NCBI RefSeq assembly: GCF_000016505.1
Contig: NC_009706.1
Coordinates: 2,170,001 to 2,234,000 of the forward strand
Direction: 5' to 3'
DNA: 64,000 nucleotides
DNA from: Clostridium kluyveri DSM 555
GTDB lineage: Bacteria; Bacillota; Clostridia; Clostridiales; Clostridiaceae
This document shows positions 48,739 through 57,273 of this stretch, piece by piece (the stretch's first letter is position 1; every line of letters begins with the position of its first letter). The position numbers and the translations under genes are program-made. The notes beneath the pieces were generated by a model. That model was given only the letters and a program-made list of their open reading frames with translations. It was not told where the DNA came from and searched no databases.

Positions 48739-50037
48739 TTAGACTCTATCTAAAGCCTGCTGAAAATCTGCTATTATATCTTCAATATCTTCGATTCCCA
48801 CAGATACCCTGATTAATTCAGGTGTTACTCCTGCTTCTCTTTGTTGTTCTTCCGATAATGCCAAATGGGTTGTACTTGCAGGATGGATTACATAGGTTCT
48901 TACATCACCTAAATTAACAACTATGGAAGCTAATTTTAAATTTTCTCCTAAAGTCTTTGCCGCTTCAATTCCTCCCTTTACCCCAAAAGTTAAAATTCCA
49001 CTTGCTCCCCCATTTAGATATTTTTCTGCTCTTTCATATTCTGGATCCCATTCCAGATAGGGATATCTAACCCACTGAATTTTAGGATGATTCGAAAGGT
49101 ATTTAGCTAGATTTAAAGCATTATATGAATGTCTTTCCATTCTTAAATGTAATGTTTCCAATCCCATATTTGTTAAAAATGCATTAAATGGAGCTGGCGC
49201 GGCACCAAATTCTTCAACTAAATTGGTTCTTAATTTTCCTGAGAAAGCACGTTTTCCGAATTCATTGACAAATATCACGTTGTAGGGACCAGTAGGAGTA
49301 GTATAATCCGGAAATTTTCCATTTGCCCAATTAAAGTTTCCTCCATCAATAATTATCCCTCCAAGGGACACTGCATGACCATCTGAGTATTTAGTAGTAG
49401 AATGAACCACTATATTTGCTCCATACTCAAAGGGATTTATAAGATAAGGTGTTGCTATAGTGTTATCAACGATAAACGGTATATCTAATTTTTTTGCCAC
49501 AGAAGAAAATTTATCAAAATCCAATACATTAAGTCCTGGATTTCCTATGGTTTCCCCAAATATCAGTTTAGTATTTTCTGTTGCTGCCTCTAAAATCTCT
49601 TCTTCAGAAGCTGTGGGGTCTACAAAGGATACATTAATTCCTAATTTAGGTATAATTGTGTTAAAAAGGTTGTATGTGCCTCCATATAGGTTTGAATTTG
49701 CAATAATTTGATCTCCTGAATTTGCAATATTTATTATGGAATAGACCACTGCTGATTGTCCCGATGCAGTGGCAATTGCTTCAACACCGCCTTGTAATTC
49801 TACATATTTTTTTTCAAGTGCTGTCACCGTTGGATTTCCTACTCTTGTGTACAGATATCCTCCCTGTTTATTTAATGCTGTTACATCTGCACTCACTGCC
49901 GCTACATTTGCCACTTCATCAAAAGTGTCATATTTATATGATGTACTTTGAACTATTGAAGCTACCCTTGGATCACCTGACTTAGGCGAATATCCTCCTT
50001 GTACTGCTCTTGTTCCTATTTTAAATTTTTCACTCAT
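48739..50037 (-). CDS. metY: O-acetylhomoserine sulfhydrylase (SAM-riboswitch controlled)
   Basis: This 432-residue PLP enzyme forms homocysteine from O-acetylhomoserine and sulfide. YTRVGNPTVTALEKKYVELQ near 58, TASGQSAVVYSIINIANSGD, VDNTIATPYLINPFEYGAN and the PLP lysine in VHSTTKYSDGHAVSLGGI near 205 fit MetY well. The best start is an ATG at 50037 behind GAGGAG (MSEKFKIGTRAV). A longer frame to 50106 would begin inside a leader hairpin. The upstream SAM-I riboswitch supports a methionine-pathway role. Confidence 0.93.
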   Translation of the reverse strand: MSEKFKIGTRAVQGGYSPKSGDPRVASIVQSTSYKYDTFDEVANVAAVSADVTALNKQGGYLYTRVGNPTVTALEKKYVELQGGVEAIATASGQSAVVYSIINIANSGDQIIANSNLYGGTYNLFNTIIPKLGINVSFVDPTASEEEILEAATENTKLIFGETIGNPGLNVLDFDKFSSVAKKLDIPFIVDNTIATPYLINPFEYGANIVVHSTTKYSDGHAVSLGGIIIDGGNFNWANGKFPDYTTPTGPYNVIFVNEFGKRAFSGKLRTNLVEEFGAAPAPFNAFLTNMGLETLHLRMERHSYNALNLAKYLSNHPKIQWVRYPYLEWDPEYERAEKYLNGGASGILTFGVKGGIEAAKTLGENLKLASIVVNLGDVRTYVIHPASTTHLALSEEQQREAGVTPELIRVSVGIEDIEDIIADFQQALDRV

Positions 50038-50098
50038 GAAAATCTCCTCTTTTCTAAATTTAGATATACTTTCATAAAGTACTATATATAATAAAGAA

Positions 50099-50165
50099 GA
50101 GGCCAAATTCTAAATATCATAGAGATTACACTTAAAAAACTCTATGATAAATAAAATTTGACCTC
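50099..50165 (-). other. Long imperfect hairpin in the metY leader
   Basis: Arms 50099-50124 and 50140-50165 pair over about 26 positions with a few mismatches; the top (ATCATAGAG / CTCTATGAT) is perfect. It lies after the riboswitch terminator and before the metY start, and has no following T-run. Confidence 0.55.
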
Positions 50166-50189
50166 CAGTTTGTCTAGCCAATCAAATAA

Positions 50190-50340
50190 AAAAACTTTCT
50201 ACAGAGAAACTATAGAAAGTTATATTAACTGTTTCTCTCATCTTTCAGGTTTAACCTGCTGGAATTAGCACCATTGAATATATAAAAATATTCAGGTTGC
50301 CGAGTATCATAGGACCAGTCCCTCCACTACTCTTGATAAG
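50190..50340 (-). promoter_or_regulatory. SAM-I riboswitch (S-box) with terminator
   Basis: On the minus strand: CTTATCAAGAG, then GGAGGGACTGGTCCTATGAT, ACTCGGCAACC, TGGTGCTAATTCCAGCAG and GATGAGAG in S-box order (50231-50340). A terminator stem AACTTTCTA / TAGAAAGTT with seven T follows (50190-50221). Confidence 0.97.
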
Positions 50341-50386
50341 AAATTTTCTTTTGAACTTTAATCATTAACTTTTAAATTTGTAGTTA

Positions 50387-50415
50387 ATAATATACTTTTT
50401 TAATCATTTTGTCAA
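50387..50415 (-). promoter_or_regulatory. Promoter of the SAM-riboswitch transcript
   Basis: TTGACA (complement of 50410-50415), a 17-base spacer and TATTAT (complement of 50387-50392). Confidence 0.8.
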
Positions 50416-50432
50416 TAGTAAATTAGAACATA

Positions 50433-50581
50433 TCAAGTGATTCTTAGGTTTAGGTGGAGTTTGCTGTAGAGAACTGCTTATCTCCATCTAAACCTTAGAA
50501 GAACTTATCCAGGCGCGTAGCAGTGTTTATCTCCCACTTTGAAGAAGATGGGAGTATTAGCAATTCTAGCGTTCGGATAAA
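50433..50581. repeat. Structured hairpin element, full copy A
   Basis: Hairpin 1 has arms at 50441-50459 and 50482-50500 (19 positions, one mismatch, one wobble) with the apical sequence TTTGCTGTAGAGAACTGCTT. Hairpin 2 (50504-50580) has an outer stem CTTATCC / GGATAAG-like, CGC/GCG and CTCCCA/TGGGAG. No open reading frame is present. Hairpin 1 recurs at 58571 with different but still complementary arms, and its left half at 38984. Confidence 0.65.
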
Positions 50582-50606
50582 GAGACAGGATAGTAATTCC
50601 TGTCTC
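50582..50606 (-). terminator. Terminator of the Ig-like/TIM-barrel protein gene
   Basis: Perfect 9-bp arms GAGACAGGA / TCCTGTCTC surround a 7-base loop, just after the stop at 50613. The T-run is short (TTTAT). Confidence 0.65.
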
Positions 50607-50612
50607 ACATGT

Positions 50613-52181
50613 TTAACTATTCAACTTATCCCCTTCACTGATTAAAAAATCCTGGCATGTACTGCCTAACTCATCAAAGGACCATAATCCAGTAGAATTG
50701 AATTTATACCCAGCATAAGTTTCATAGTCATTGTAGTCCACATTATAGGTTTGTATTAAAGGATATATAGGCTTGTCTAGACCATAGTATTGGTAATCCT
50801 GAATCATTTTATCCATACATGCAGTGACCGACCATTTCATTTCTCCCCAGTAACACTGCGGAGCAGCAAAATCGCAATATTTATTGAAAACTGAATAAGG
50901 TATATCCTGGTGATAACTTGCTATTGGAAAAGTAGTATAGCCAATAATAGCATTAGGACATTTACTCCTTACAATCTGGCATATTTCTTCTGCTTGTTCT
51001 GTCTTACCTGACACCGCATCTTCAGGATCAAAAACATAATAATCGCTATTATTAAGGGCATCTACTATTATATTAGCTTCTCCTTCAACGTCATCAAAAT
51101 GGTTATATCCCCAGGTACCTACTTTAAATCCTGCTTCTTTAAAATTATTGACATACTTTAAAAAATCCTCTCTAAAATTCATGCCTCCGCCAGAAGCCCT
51201 TTCCCCTTCATTATACTTAATACAAACATTAGCTATTCCCAATGATTTTAATTTGGATATTAAATTATCTATACCTCCATATGCATCCACTTCATTTTGA
51301 AGCTGCCATATCCATGCAGATGTAGAAGTGACACTTGATGGAGCAGTTTCCGCAGAAGCATTTATTATTAGATTTAAATTCACCTTTTTATCATATCCTT
51401 CAACCTGGCCTTGATAAACATAATTTCCTGGTATATTTAAATTTCCAAGATGCTTGTCCCAAGTAACACTTACGGACTTTTTTTCTCCATTAGACATGTT
51501 GGCAGTAACCACATCCGGCAATTGATAGCTATCCCTTTGATTTATAGATACACTTATGTCATTTATTGAGGTTATTATTGAACCGGTTTTAAAAGTCATA
51601 TTAAAGGAAGCTTTTAAAGTTCTATTATACGCAGACATCAATCCAGTACCTACACTTAACGAATATTCGCTGTCTGGATCATAGGAAGTACTGCTCGATA
51701 TATCCACATAAAAATTATTCTCGCTTAATGATATGTTTATTGGAACTTCTTTATTAGTTTTTTTGTCTACAATCTTTATGTTTTCCTCAGCGGAGGATAA
51801 AACTATAGGCTGATTGAATTGTATTCTCCAGGTTTTATTTACTGATACATCATTAGCCTCATCCACATTGGATGCTGAAGTAACAAAATTATTCTCTACG
51901 GTGGTAGAACCAGAAGAACTTTGTGATATTGAATTCTCACTCATATTTTTTTCATAAGAGCCAGACACATTCTGGGACGTTGAGGATTTGGCTCCGTTCT
52001 GGACTAACGAAGAATTGTCACCATCCTGTGGGCTTTGAGTATTAGATGCATTCTGAATTGATGTAGTTTGAACTTCAGAGGTAGGGGAAACATTATCTGC
52101 TAGCACTAAATTACATGGATTTAGCTGATACATCGCAATAATACTTGCAAACATTAAAAAATTTTTTAGTATTTTAACCAA
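50613..52181 (-). CDS. Secreted Ig-like domain protein with putative TIM-barrel hydrolase domain
   Basis: This 522-residue exported protein has a signal peptide at residues 1-29, then a Ser/Thr/Asn/Gln-rich spacer to about 105. Residues 112-202 form an SbsA-type Ig-like domain (TWRIQFNQPIVLSSAEENIK). A bacterial Ig-like strand region (TANMSNGEKKSVSVTWDKHL) lies near 225-275. Residues 288-520 look like a TIM barrel: YGGIDNLISKLKSLGIANVC, VGTWGYNHF, YYVFDPEDAV with acidic residues after a strand, CDFAAPQCYWGEMKW and YPLIQTYNVD. This suggests a cell-wall or polysaccharide hydrolase, not proven. The start is TTG. Confidence 0.75.
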   Translation of the reverse strand: MVKILKNFLMFASIIAMYQLNPCNLVLADNVSPTSEVQTTSIQNASNTQSPQDGDNSSLVQNGAKSSTSQNVSGSYEKNMSENSISQSSSGSTTVENNFVTSASNVDEANDVSVNKTWRIQFNQPIVLSSAEENIKIVDKKTNKEVPINISLSENNFYVDISSSTSYDPDSEYSLSVGTGLMSAYNRTLKASFNMTFKTGSIITSINDISVSINQRDSYQLPDVVTANMSNGEKKSVSVTWDKHLGNLNIPGNYVYQGQVEGYDKKVNLNLIINASAETAPSSVTSTSAWIWQLQNEVDAYGGIDNLISKLKSLGIANVCIKYNEGERASGGGMNFREDFLKYVNNFKEAGFKVGTWGYNHFDDVEGEANIIVDALNNSDYYVFDPEDAVSGKTEQAEEICQIVRSKCPNAIIGYTTFPIASYHQDIPYSVFNKYCDFAAPQCYWGEMKWSVTACMDKMIQDYQYYGLDKPIYPLIQTYNVDYNDYETYAGYKFNSTGLWSFDELGSTCQDFLISEGDKLNS

Positions 52182-52415
52182 TTTTCTCTCTTCTTTCTAT
52201 GTATGTAAATTTTAAAAAACACCTTTTTTCATTTTATTACTTTAAAATGAACTTTTTATAAACATAATATAGATATTTTGTTACAAAAGTAAATTAATTC
52301 TTTAAAAAATAAATTTTATAATTTATTATAATAAATTTTTATTTTTGAATAATTTCTCTTTTAATATGTAATAATAATTACTGTAAAAATCAAAAAAATT
52401 CAGGAGGTATAAATA

Positions 52416-53018
52416 ATGATACAAATGAACACTAATACTTTAAATGAACAGAGAGTCAATACACAACAGCTAAGATTTACCCCAATATCATCAAACCACT
52501 TAAATTCATGTACTGCTTATAACTACGGACTTCCTATGCAGTCTTACAATAACCCTCAAGCCATGGGAACTCAGATAATGAGTTGTGGAATTAGTCCTTA
52601 TCAGATGATTACACAACCATATACCTTATCATACCAGGGTGCCCAGATGAGAAGTGGAAATTTTAACAACATGGTTCATCATCATCCAATCACAAGAAGC
52701 ATTATGGTTCAGCCTACGGTAGATATTTCAGAAACATCCAGTGACATTATGATATCTGCATATGTATCAAATACACCATTAAACGATTTAAATCTCAATG
52801 TTAGTAACGATTCATTAACCATTTCAGGCACGCTGTCAAATGGAATCAATCATTTTGTACTAAATAGAACAGTTCCTCTTTCCACAAGTGTAAGAGCAGA
52901 AGCTGTAGAGGCTACTCTGCAAAGCGGAGTTCTTGAAATCAGATTGCCAAAATCAGAAAAACTCGCTAGAACAGTTCATACTTGTCAAAACACCGGCAAT
53001 ATGATAACAAATAATTAA
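52416..53018 (+). CDS. Hsp20/alpha-crystallin-like small heat-shock protein
   Basis: This 200-residue protein has an N-terminal 90 residues rich in Asn, Gln, Met, Ser and Tyr with no clear domain. Residues 93-185 form an alpha-crystallin beta-sandwich: MVQPTVDISETSSDIMISAY, LNLNVSNDSLTISGTL, FVLNRTVPLSTSV and the C-terminal LQSGVLEIRLPKSE. The final IxI-type tail is weak. AGGAGG precedes the ATG. The upstream 230 bases are very AT-rich; a TTGAAT at 52345 may be part of a promoter, but I see no CIRCE or clear CtsR site. It is likely a single gene. Confidence 0.82.
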   Translation: MIQMNTNTLNEQRVNTQQLRFTPISSNHLNSCTAYNYGLPMQSYNNPQAMGTQIMSCGISPYQMITQPYTLSYQGAQMRSGNFNNMVHHHPITRSIMVQPTVDISETSSDIMISAYVSNTPLNDLNLNVSNDSLTISGTLSNGINHFVLNRTVPLSTSVRAEAVEATLQSGVLEIRLPKSEKLARTVHTCQNTGNMITNN

Positions 53019-53072
53019 TTCTATATGTACTTTTAATTATTTAAAAGAGTGCCCTACATAAAGAAAATTCTA

Positions 53073-53118
53073 TTAAAATTGGAGCTGTTGGAGTATTTTT
53101 TACCTACAGCTTCAATTT
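53073..53118 (+). terminator. Terminator of the Hsp20 gene
   Basis: Arms AAAATTGGAGCTGT / ACAGCTTCAATTTT (one wobble) are followed by ATTTGCC on the plus strand, between the convergent Hsp20 and acetyltransferase genes. Confidence 0.65.
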
Positions 53119-53139
53119 TATTTGCCTATATTTACATAT

Positions 53140-53637
53140 TTACTCCTCATTAAATTCTAAAATCATATCATACCATTTAGCTCCTCCATGTACTGATTTT
53201 GATATACCTTTATTTTTATATCCAAATTTTTCATAATATTCAATAAGATTATCTTTACAGGTTAATATAATTCCTTTACGTCCTGACAATTTTGATGATT
53301 TTATCATATAATTCATCAACTGTGTAGCAATTCCCCTGTGGCGATAATTTGGCACTACATCAAGTCCAAAAATAGTCTGATAGTCTCCTTCTGGCACATG
53401 TAATGTAGAATCCTTATAGAGTTTATCATAGATAACAGTACCATTTATCACACATCCATTTATAAATCCAATTATTTCATTATCAATTTCTGCTACAAAA
53501 AAGCTCTCTGGGAATGTTTTAATACGCTCTTTTAAAGATGATTTCGCAGCCGCTTCTGCCTGTGGGAAACACTCTGCCTCCACTTTTGCTACTGAGTCCA
53601 AATCATTTATATTTACTTTTCTAATTGTAATATTCAT
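53140..53637 (-). CDS. GNAT family N-acetyltransferase
   Basis: This protein of about 165 residues has the GNAT fold. The acetyl-CoA loop reads VVPNYRHRGIATQLMNYMI near residue 93, preceded by FVAEIDNEIIGFINGCVING and followed by GIILTCKDNLIEYYEKFGYK. It is similar in pattern to serotonin-acetyltransferase-like GNAT proteins. The substrate is unknown. The ATG at 53637 follows AAGGAAG; a longer frame to 53682 overlaps the upstream terminator and is rejected. Confidence 0.88.
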   Translation of the reverse strand: MNITIRKVNINDLDSVAKVEAECFPQAEAAAKSSLKERIKTFPESFFVAEIDNEIIGFINGCVINGTVIYDKLYKDSTLHVPEGDYQTIFGLDVVPNYRHRGIATQLMNYMIKSSKLSGRKGIILTCKDNLIEYYEKFGYKNKGISKSVHGGAKWYDMILEFNEE

Positions 53638-53670
53638 TATACTCTTCCTTTCCATATTTACTTTCACGGC

Positions 53671-53707
53671 AAAATCAACCATTATAATCTTTACAATGGT
53701 TGATTTT
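53671..53707. terminator. Terminator of the first MetE-C-like gene
   Basis: Perfect 13-bp arms AAAATCAACCATT / AATGGTTGATTTT lie 20 bases after the methyltransferase stop and ahead of the acetyltransferase start, with T-runs on both sides. Confidence 0.78.
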
Positions 53708-53726
53708 TATACCTAAAAATATTTTA

Positions 53727-54863
53727 CTATTTCCAAACTTCCTCTGCAATTTTCTTTACAAGCCTTATTTTATTCCACTGTTCTTCTTCAGTAAGTATAT
53801 TACCTTCCTCAGTAGATGCAAATCCACATTGAGGACTTAAACAAAGTTGATTTATAGGAACATATTTAGAAGCTTCTTTAATTCTTGCTTTAACAGTTTC
53901 CTTATCTTCTAATTTAGGAGACTTAGAAGTAATAAGACCTAAAACTACCTGTTGATTTTTTATAAATCTAAGAGGTTCAAAGCCTCCTGCACGTTCACTA
54001 TCATACTCCAGATAGAAAGCATCTACAGCTACTGTTCCAAACAAAATTTCAGCAATAGACTCATACCCTCCAGAAGATGCCCAGGTGGAATGGTAGTTAC
54101 CTCTGCAAACATGCATTGTAATAATCATATCTTTTGGATGATCTTTAATGGCCTCATTATTTACACGGGCATATAGTTTTGCTATTTCTCCAGCATCAAC
54201 ATTTTCTCTTTGGCGTGATTTCCAATAGTCCGTATCACAAAACATACCCCATGTACAATCATCTAATTGAAGATTACGACATCCAGCTTCATAAAACTGT
54301 TTAATAACATCTCTATAGGCTGCGGCAATATCTACTATAAGTTCCTCTAAATCCTTATAAAATGATTCGGTAATTTTTTTATTCTCTCTTCGCTGCATTT
54401 CAGCAAGAAATTGTGCAGGAGCCGGAATAGTCTGTCTTGCTATTGCATCCTCTCCTGCAATACTCTTCAAGAATTTAAAATGTTTTACCATTGGGTGATT
54501 TTTGGAACTGATTTTTCCCGTTAATTGAGCAGTTTCAGCCCTAGTTTCTAATCCATTGAACTGATATCCTTTTTCAATGACATGCTTCTTTACACCTTCC
54601 AAGCCCCACATAAAGTCAAGATGCCACCAGGAACGTCTAAATTCTCCGTCAGTAACTGATTTTAAACCTACTTTTTTCTCCATTTCGACCAGTTTTATTA
54701 TTTCTTCATTCTCTATTTTATGTAAATCATTTTGAGAGATTTCCTTATTCTCATACTTAGTACGTGCCTCTTTAATAGATTGTGGTCTTAAAAAACTTCC
54801 TACTATATCCCATCTAAAAGGAGGAGCATTCCTTACTACTGTATTTTCAAATGTTACACTCAT
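53727..54863 (-). CDS. MetE C-terminal-like methyltransferase (YxjG/YxjH type), paralogue 1
   Basis: This 378-residue protein lacks the N-terminal half of cobalamin-independent methionine synthase and keeps the catalytic barrel. Zinc-ligand candidates are His and Cys in ITMHVCRGNYHSTW near residue 245 and Cys in LCLSPQCGFASTEEGNIL near 344. RWDIVGSFLRPQSI opens it and VTDGEFRRSWWHLDF near 70 is conserved. Such proteins use small methyl donors for homocysteine; the donor is unknown. It lies after paralogue 2, separated by a terminator, near the LysR and sulfhydrylase genes. Confidence 0.88.
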   Translation of the reverse strand: MSVTFENTVVRNAPPFRWDIVGSFLRPQSIKEARTKYENKEISQNDLHKIENEEIIKLVEMEKKVGLKSVTDGEFRRSWWHLDFMWGLEGVKKHVIEKGYQFNGLETRAETAQLTGKISSKNHPMVKHFKFLKSIAGEDAIARQTIPAPAQFLAEMQRRENKKITESFYKDLEELIVDIAAAYRDVIKQFYEAGCRNLQLDDCTWGMFCDTDYWKSRQRENVDAGEIAKLYARVNNEAIKDHPKDMIITMHVCRGNYHSTWASSGGYESIAEILFGTVAVDAFYLEYDSERAGGFEPLRFIKNQQVVLGLITSKSPKLEDKETVKARIKEASKYVPINQLCLSPQCGFASTEEGNILTEEEQWNKIRLVKKIAEEVWK

Positions 54864-54953
54864 TTTTTATTATCCCTTTCATGAATTTAATATTTTTAAT
54901 TACACTTTAAGATATCTTAAATATAACATACTATCACTTAACTAGCGTAACTG

Positions 54954-54995
54954 AAAAAAACTATTGCCAGTTATAAATATTTACTATAGCTGGCA
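54954..54995 (-). terminator. Terminator of the LysR-paralogue 2 transcript
   Basis: Arms TGCCAGCTATA / TATAACTGGCA (one mismatch) on the minus strand are followed by TAGTTTTTTT. Confidence 0.75.
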
Positions 54996-55025
54996 TAAAA
55001 ATATCTATGATACTACCTCTCAAAA

Positions 55026-56144
55026 TTATTGAATCCAAATCTCCTTTGCAGTTTCAACAATAAGTTCCAGTTTAGCCCACTGCTCTTCTTCTGTAATAAG
55101 ATTGCCTTCTTCTGTAGATGCAAAACCACACTGTGGACTTAAACAGAGCTTATCTATATCTACATACTTACAGGCTTCAAAAATACGAGCTTTTAATTCT
55201 TCTTTACTTTCAAGACCTCCATGTTTTGTGGTAACAAGTCCTAATACTACTATCTGATCTTTTACAAACCTTAATGGAGAAAAATCTCCCGAACGTTCAT
55301 TATCGTATTCAAGAAAAAAAGCATCTACCTTGGTATTTGAAAAAAGTTCTTTGGAAACAGGTTCATACCCACCTGCTGCAAACCACATAGAATGAAAATT
55401 TCCTCTACATATGTGAAGTACAATTGTCATATCCTTAGGGCAGCACGAAATTGATTCATTAATCAACCTCACATAATCTTTGGCCAGTTCATCTGGATCT
55501 ACACCTAACTCTACATACCGGCTCCTGTGAATTTCACTGCACAATGTACCCCAGGTGGTATCATCTAGCTGAAGATACCTGCACCCAGCGTCATAAAAGG
55601 CTTTTATGGCATGTTTATAGACATCAATGATATCACAGAGAAATTTTTCATTATCTTTATAAAATCTATTTGAATTATAACTTTCTACAAAATGAAAGAG
55701 TGCAGGAGAAGGTATTGAAAATTTAGGAATACACCCCTCTGTAATACCCTTTAAATATTTAAAATGATCAATCATGGGATGATTTTCAAACTTTATATTG
55801 TCAATAACACGAAATGTTTCAGCTTTCATGAGTTTATTGTAGGAATTGCTGCCCTGATTTATTTTAATCCTTTCAGTTCCTTTGATTCCCAAAAAAAAGT
55901 CCAGATGCCACCATCCCCGCCTGAACTCTCCATCAGTAACAGCTCTCAGTCCTATTTTTTTTTGTTTTTTTACAAGTTTTGCAATTTCTATGTCTTCCAC
56001 TTCTTTAAGTTCTTCTTTTGAGATTTCTTTTTTTTCATATTGTCTTCGGGCTAATCTTATTTCTTCTGGGCGCAAAAAACTTCCTACAATGTCATATCTA
56101 TATGGGGGAATATCTCTTTTTCTACCTATAACTTGATTATTCAT
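55026..56144 (-). CDS. MetE C-terminal-like methyltransferase, paralogue 2
   Basis: This protein of about 372 residues is closely related to paralogue 1: RYDIVGSFLRPEEIRLARRQ, VTDGEFRRGWWHLDF, YLQLDDTTWGTLC, VLHICRGNFHSMWFAAGGYE and KLCLSPQCGFASTEEGNLI are shared. The ATG at 56144 has AAGGAGG upstream; the longer frame to 56207 overlaps the LysR coding end. It follows the LysR gene by 16 bases and so is probably in the LysR operon. Role: methyl transfer to homocysteine or a related thiol, inferred. Confidence 0.88.
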   Translation of the reverse strand: MNNQVIGRKRDIPPYRYDIVGSFLRPEEIRLARRQYEKKEISKEELKEVEDIEIAKLVKKQKKIGLRAVTDGEFRRGWWHLDFFLGIKGTERIKINQGSNSYNKLMKAETFRVIDNIKFENHPMIDHFKYLKGITEGCIPKFSIPSPALFHFVESYNSNRFYKDNEKFLCDIIDVYKHAIKAFYDAGCRYLQLDDTTWGTLCSEIHRSRYVELGVDPDELAKDYVRLINESISCCPKDMTIVLHICRGNFHSMWFAAGGYEPVSKELFSNTKVDAFFLEYDNERSGDFSPLRFVKDQIVVLGLVTTKHGGLESKEELKARIFEACKYVDIDKLCLSPQCGFASTEEGNLITEEEQWAKLELIVETAKEIWIQ

Positions 56145-56160
56145 AATTTCCTCCTTCTCA

Positions 56161-57093
56161 CTATAGTAAGCAGTAATTAAACTCCAAATATTTAGTTGCA
56201 ATATCATAGTTTAAAATTTCTATATACTTGGCTGCAATTTTACTAAGTTTTATATTCTTATGGGAAATCCATCCAATTGTAACTATTTGATCACTTTCAA
56301 TTGGAATAGATTGAATTTCATCTCCATTAAAGGCTGGAACTAACACTCCTGTTCCTACAGTGTATCCATCACTTCCTGTTAATAAGTTAGATAATGTTGC
56401 CCTGTCATTGACTACAATACTCTTATTGGTATTTGAAAAATTCAAAATCTCCTCTGAAAAATTCAATGAATTTTTTTCTCCTTGATCAAATACTATAAAA
56501 GGAAAGGAAGCCAAATCCTCCATTGTAACAACCTTTTTATTTAATAATGGATGATTCTTACCCACAAATACATGGGGTGTTACATTAAATAAAGGTGTGA
56601 ATTTAATATTACTGTCACTAAAAAGTTTATTCATCACCTTTGAATTCAAATCATTTGTATATAATATACCTATGTCGCTTTTTAATGTTTTTACATCTTC
56701 AATGATCTCATAAGTTTTAGTTTCCTTTAAGGTAAATTCATATTTTGAATTATCATTGCTCTTCATAAGCTTTATAAAGGCGTCTACCACAAAGGCATAG
56801 TGCTGAGTTGAAAGGGAAAAATGCAATGCTTTAAATCTTTCTCCATGATATCTATTTTCCAATACCTCTGTCTGCTCTATAATCTGACGTGCATATCCTA
56901 AAAATTCCGCCCCATCTATAGATATACTAATTCCTCTGTTGGTTCTCTCAAAAATGCCAATTCCAAGTTCCACCTCCAATTCCTTTATGGCCTTGGAAAG
57001 ACTTGGCTGGGATATAAAAAGTCGCTTTGCAGCTTCGTTAAAAGAACCACAATTGGCAATTTCTATTGCATACTTTAGCTGCTGCAGTGTCAT
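56161..57093 (-). CDS. LysR-family transcriptional regulator
   Basis: This protein of about 310 residues has an N-terminal winged helix-turn-helix with QQLKYAIEIANCGSFNEAAK then RLFISQPSLSKAIKELEVEL, followed by the co-inducer domain (about 90-300). I start it at the ATG at 57093, with AGGTGAG seven bases upstream; a GTG four codons earlier lies in that site. It is divergent from the sulfhydrylase gene at 57274 and cotranscribed with a MetE-C-like gene. This fits a CysB/MetR/CmbR-like regulator of methionine or cysteine genes; the ligand (such as O-acetylserine or homocysteine) is unknown. Confidence 0.9.
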   Translation of the reverse strand: MTLQQLKYAIEIANCGSFNEAAKRLFISQPSLSKAIKELEVELGIGIFERTNRGISISIDGAEFLGYARQIIEQTEVLENRYHGERFKALHFSLSTQHYAFVVDAFIKLMKSNDNSKYEFTLKETKTYEIIEDVKTLKSDIGILYTNDLNSKVMNKLFSDSNIKFTPLFNVTPHVFVGKNHPLLNKKVVTMEDLASFPFIVFDQGEKNSLNFSEEILNFSNTNKSIVVNDRATLSNLLTGSDGYTVGTGVLVPAFNGDEIQSIPIESDQIVTIGWISHKNIKLSKIAAKYIEILNYDIATKYLEFNYCLL

Positions 57094-57209
57094 AACATTT
57101 CTCACCTTCTTTTAATTCATTTTTAATACTATAAATATAATACCATGACAAAAATATTTTATATATAAGATATAAATAAAATGACTACACCAGCCTCCTG
57201 ATTTTTCTC

Positions 57210-57238
57210 TTGAATTAACACAATATTAAAATTATAAT
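57210..57238 (+). promoter_or_regulatory. Promoter of the third sulfhydrylase gene
   Basis: TTGAAT (57210-57215), a 17-base spacer and TATAAT (57233-57238). The 180-base divergent region to the LysR start is the place to expect a T-N11-A LysR site; the AT-rich stretch near 57155-57180 is a candidate only. Confidence 0.75.
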
Positions 57239-57273
57239 AATTATATTATTATTTTCAGAAAGGACATACTAAA

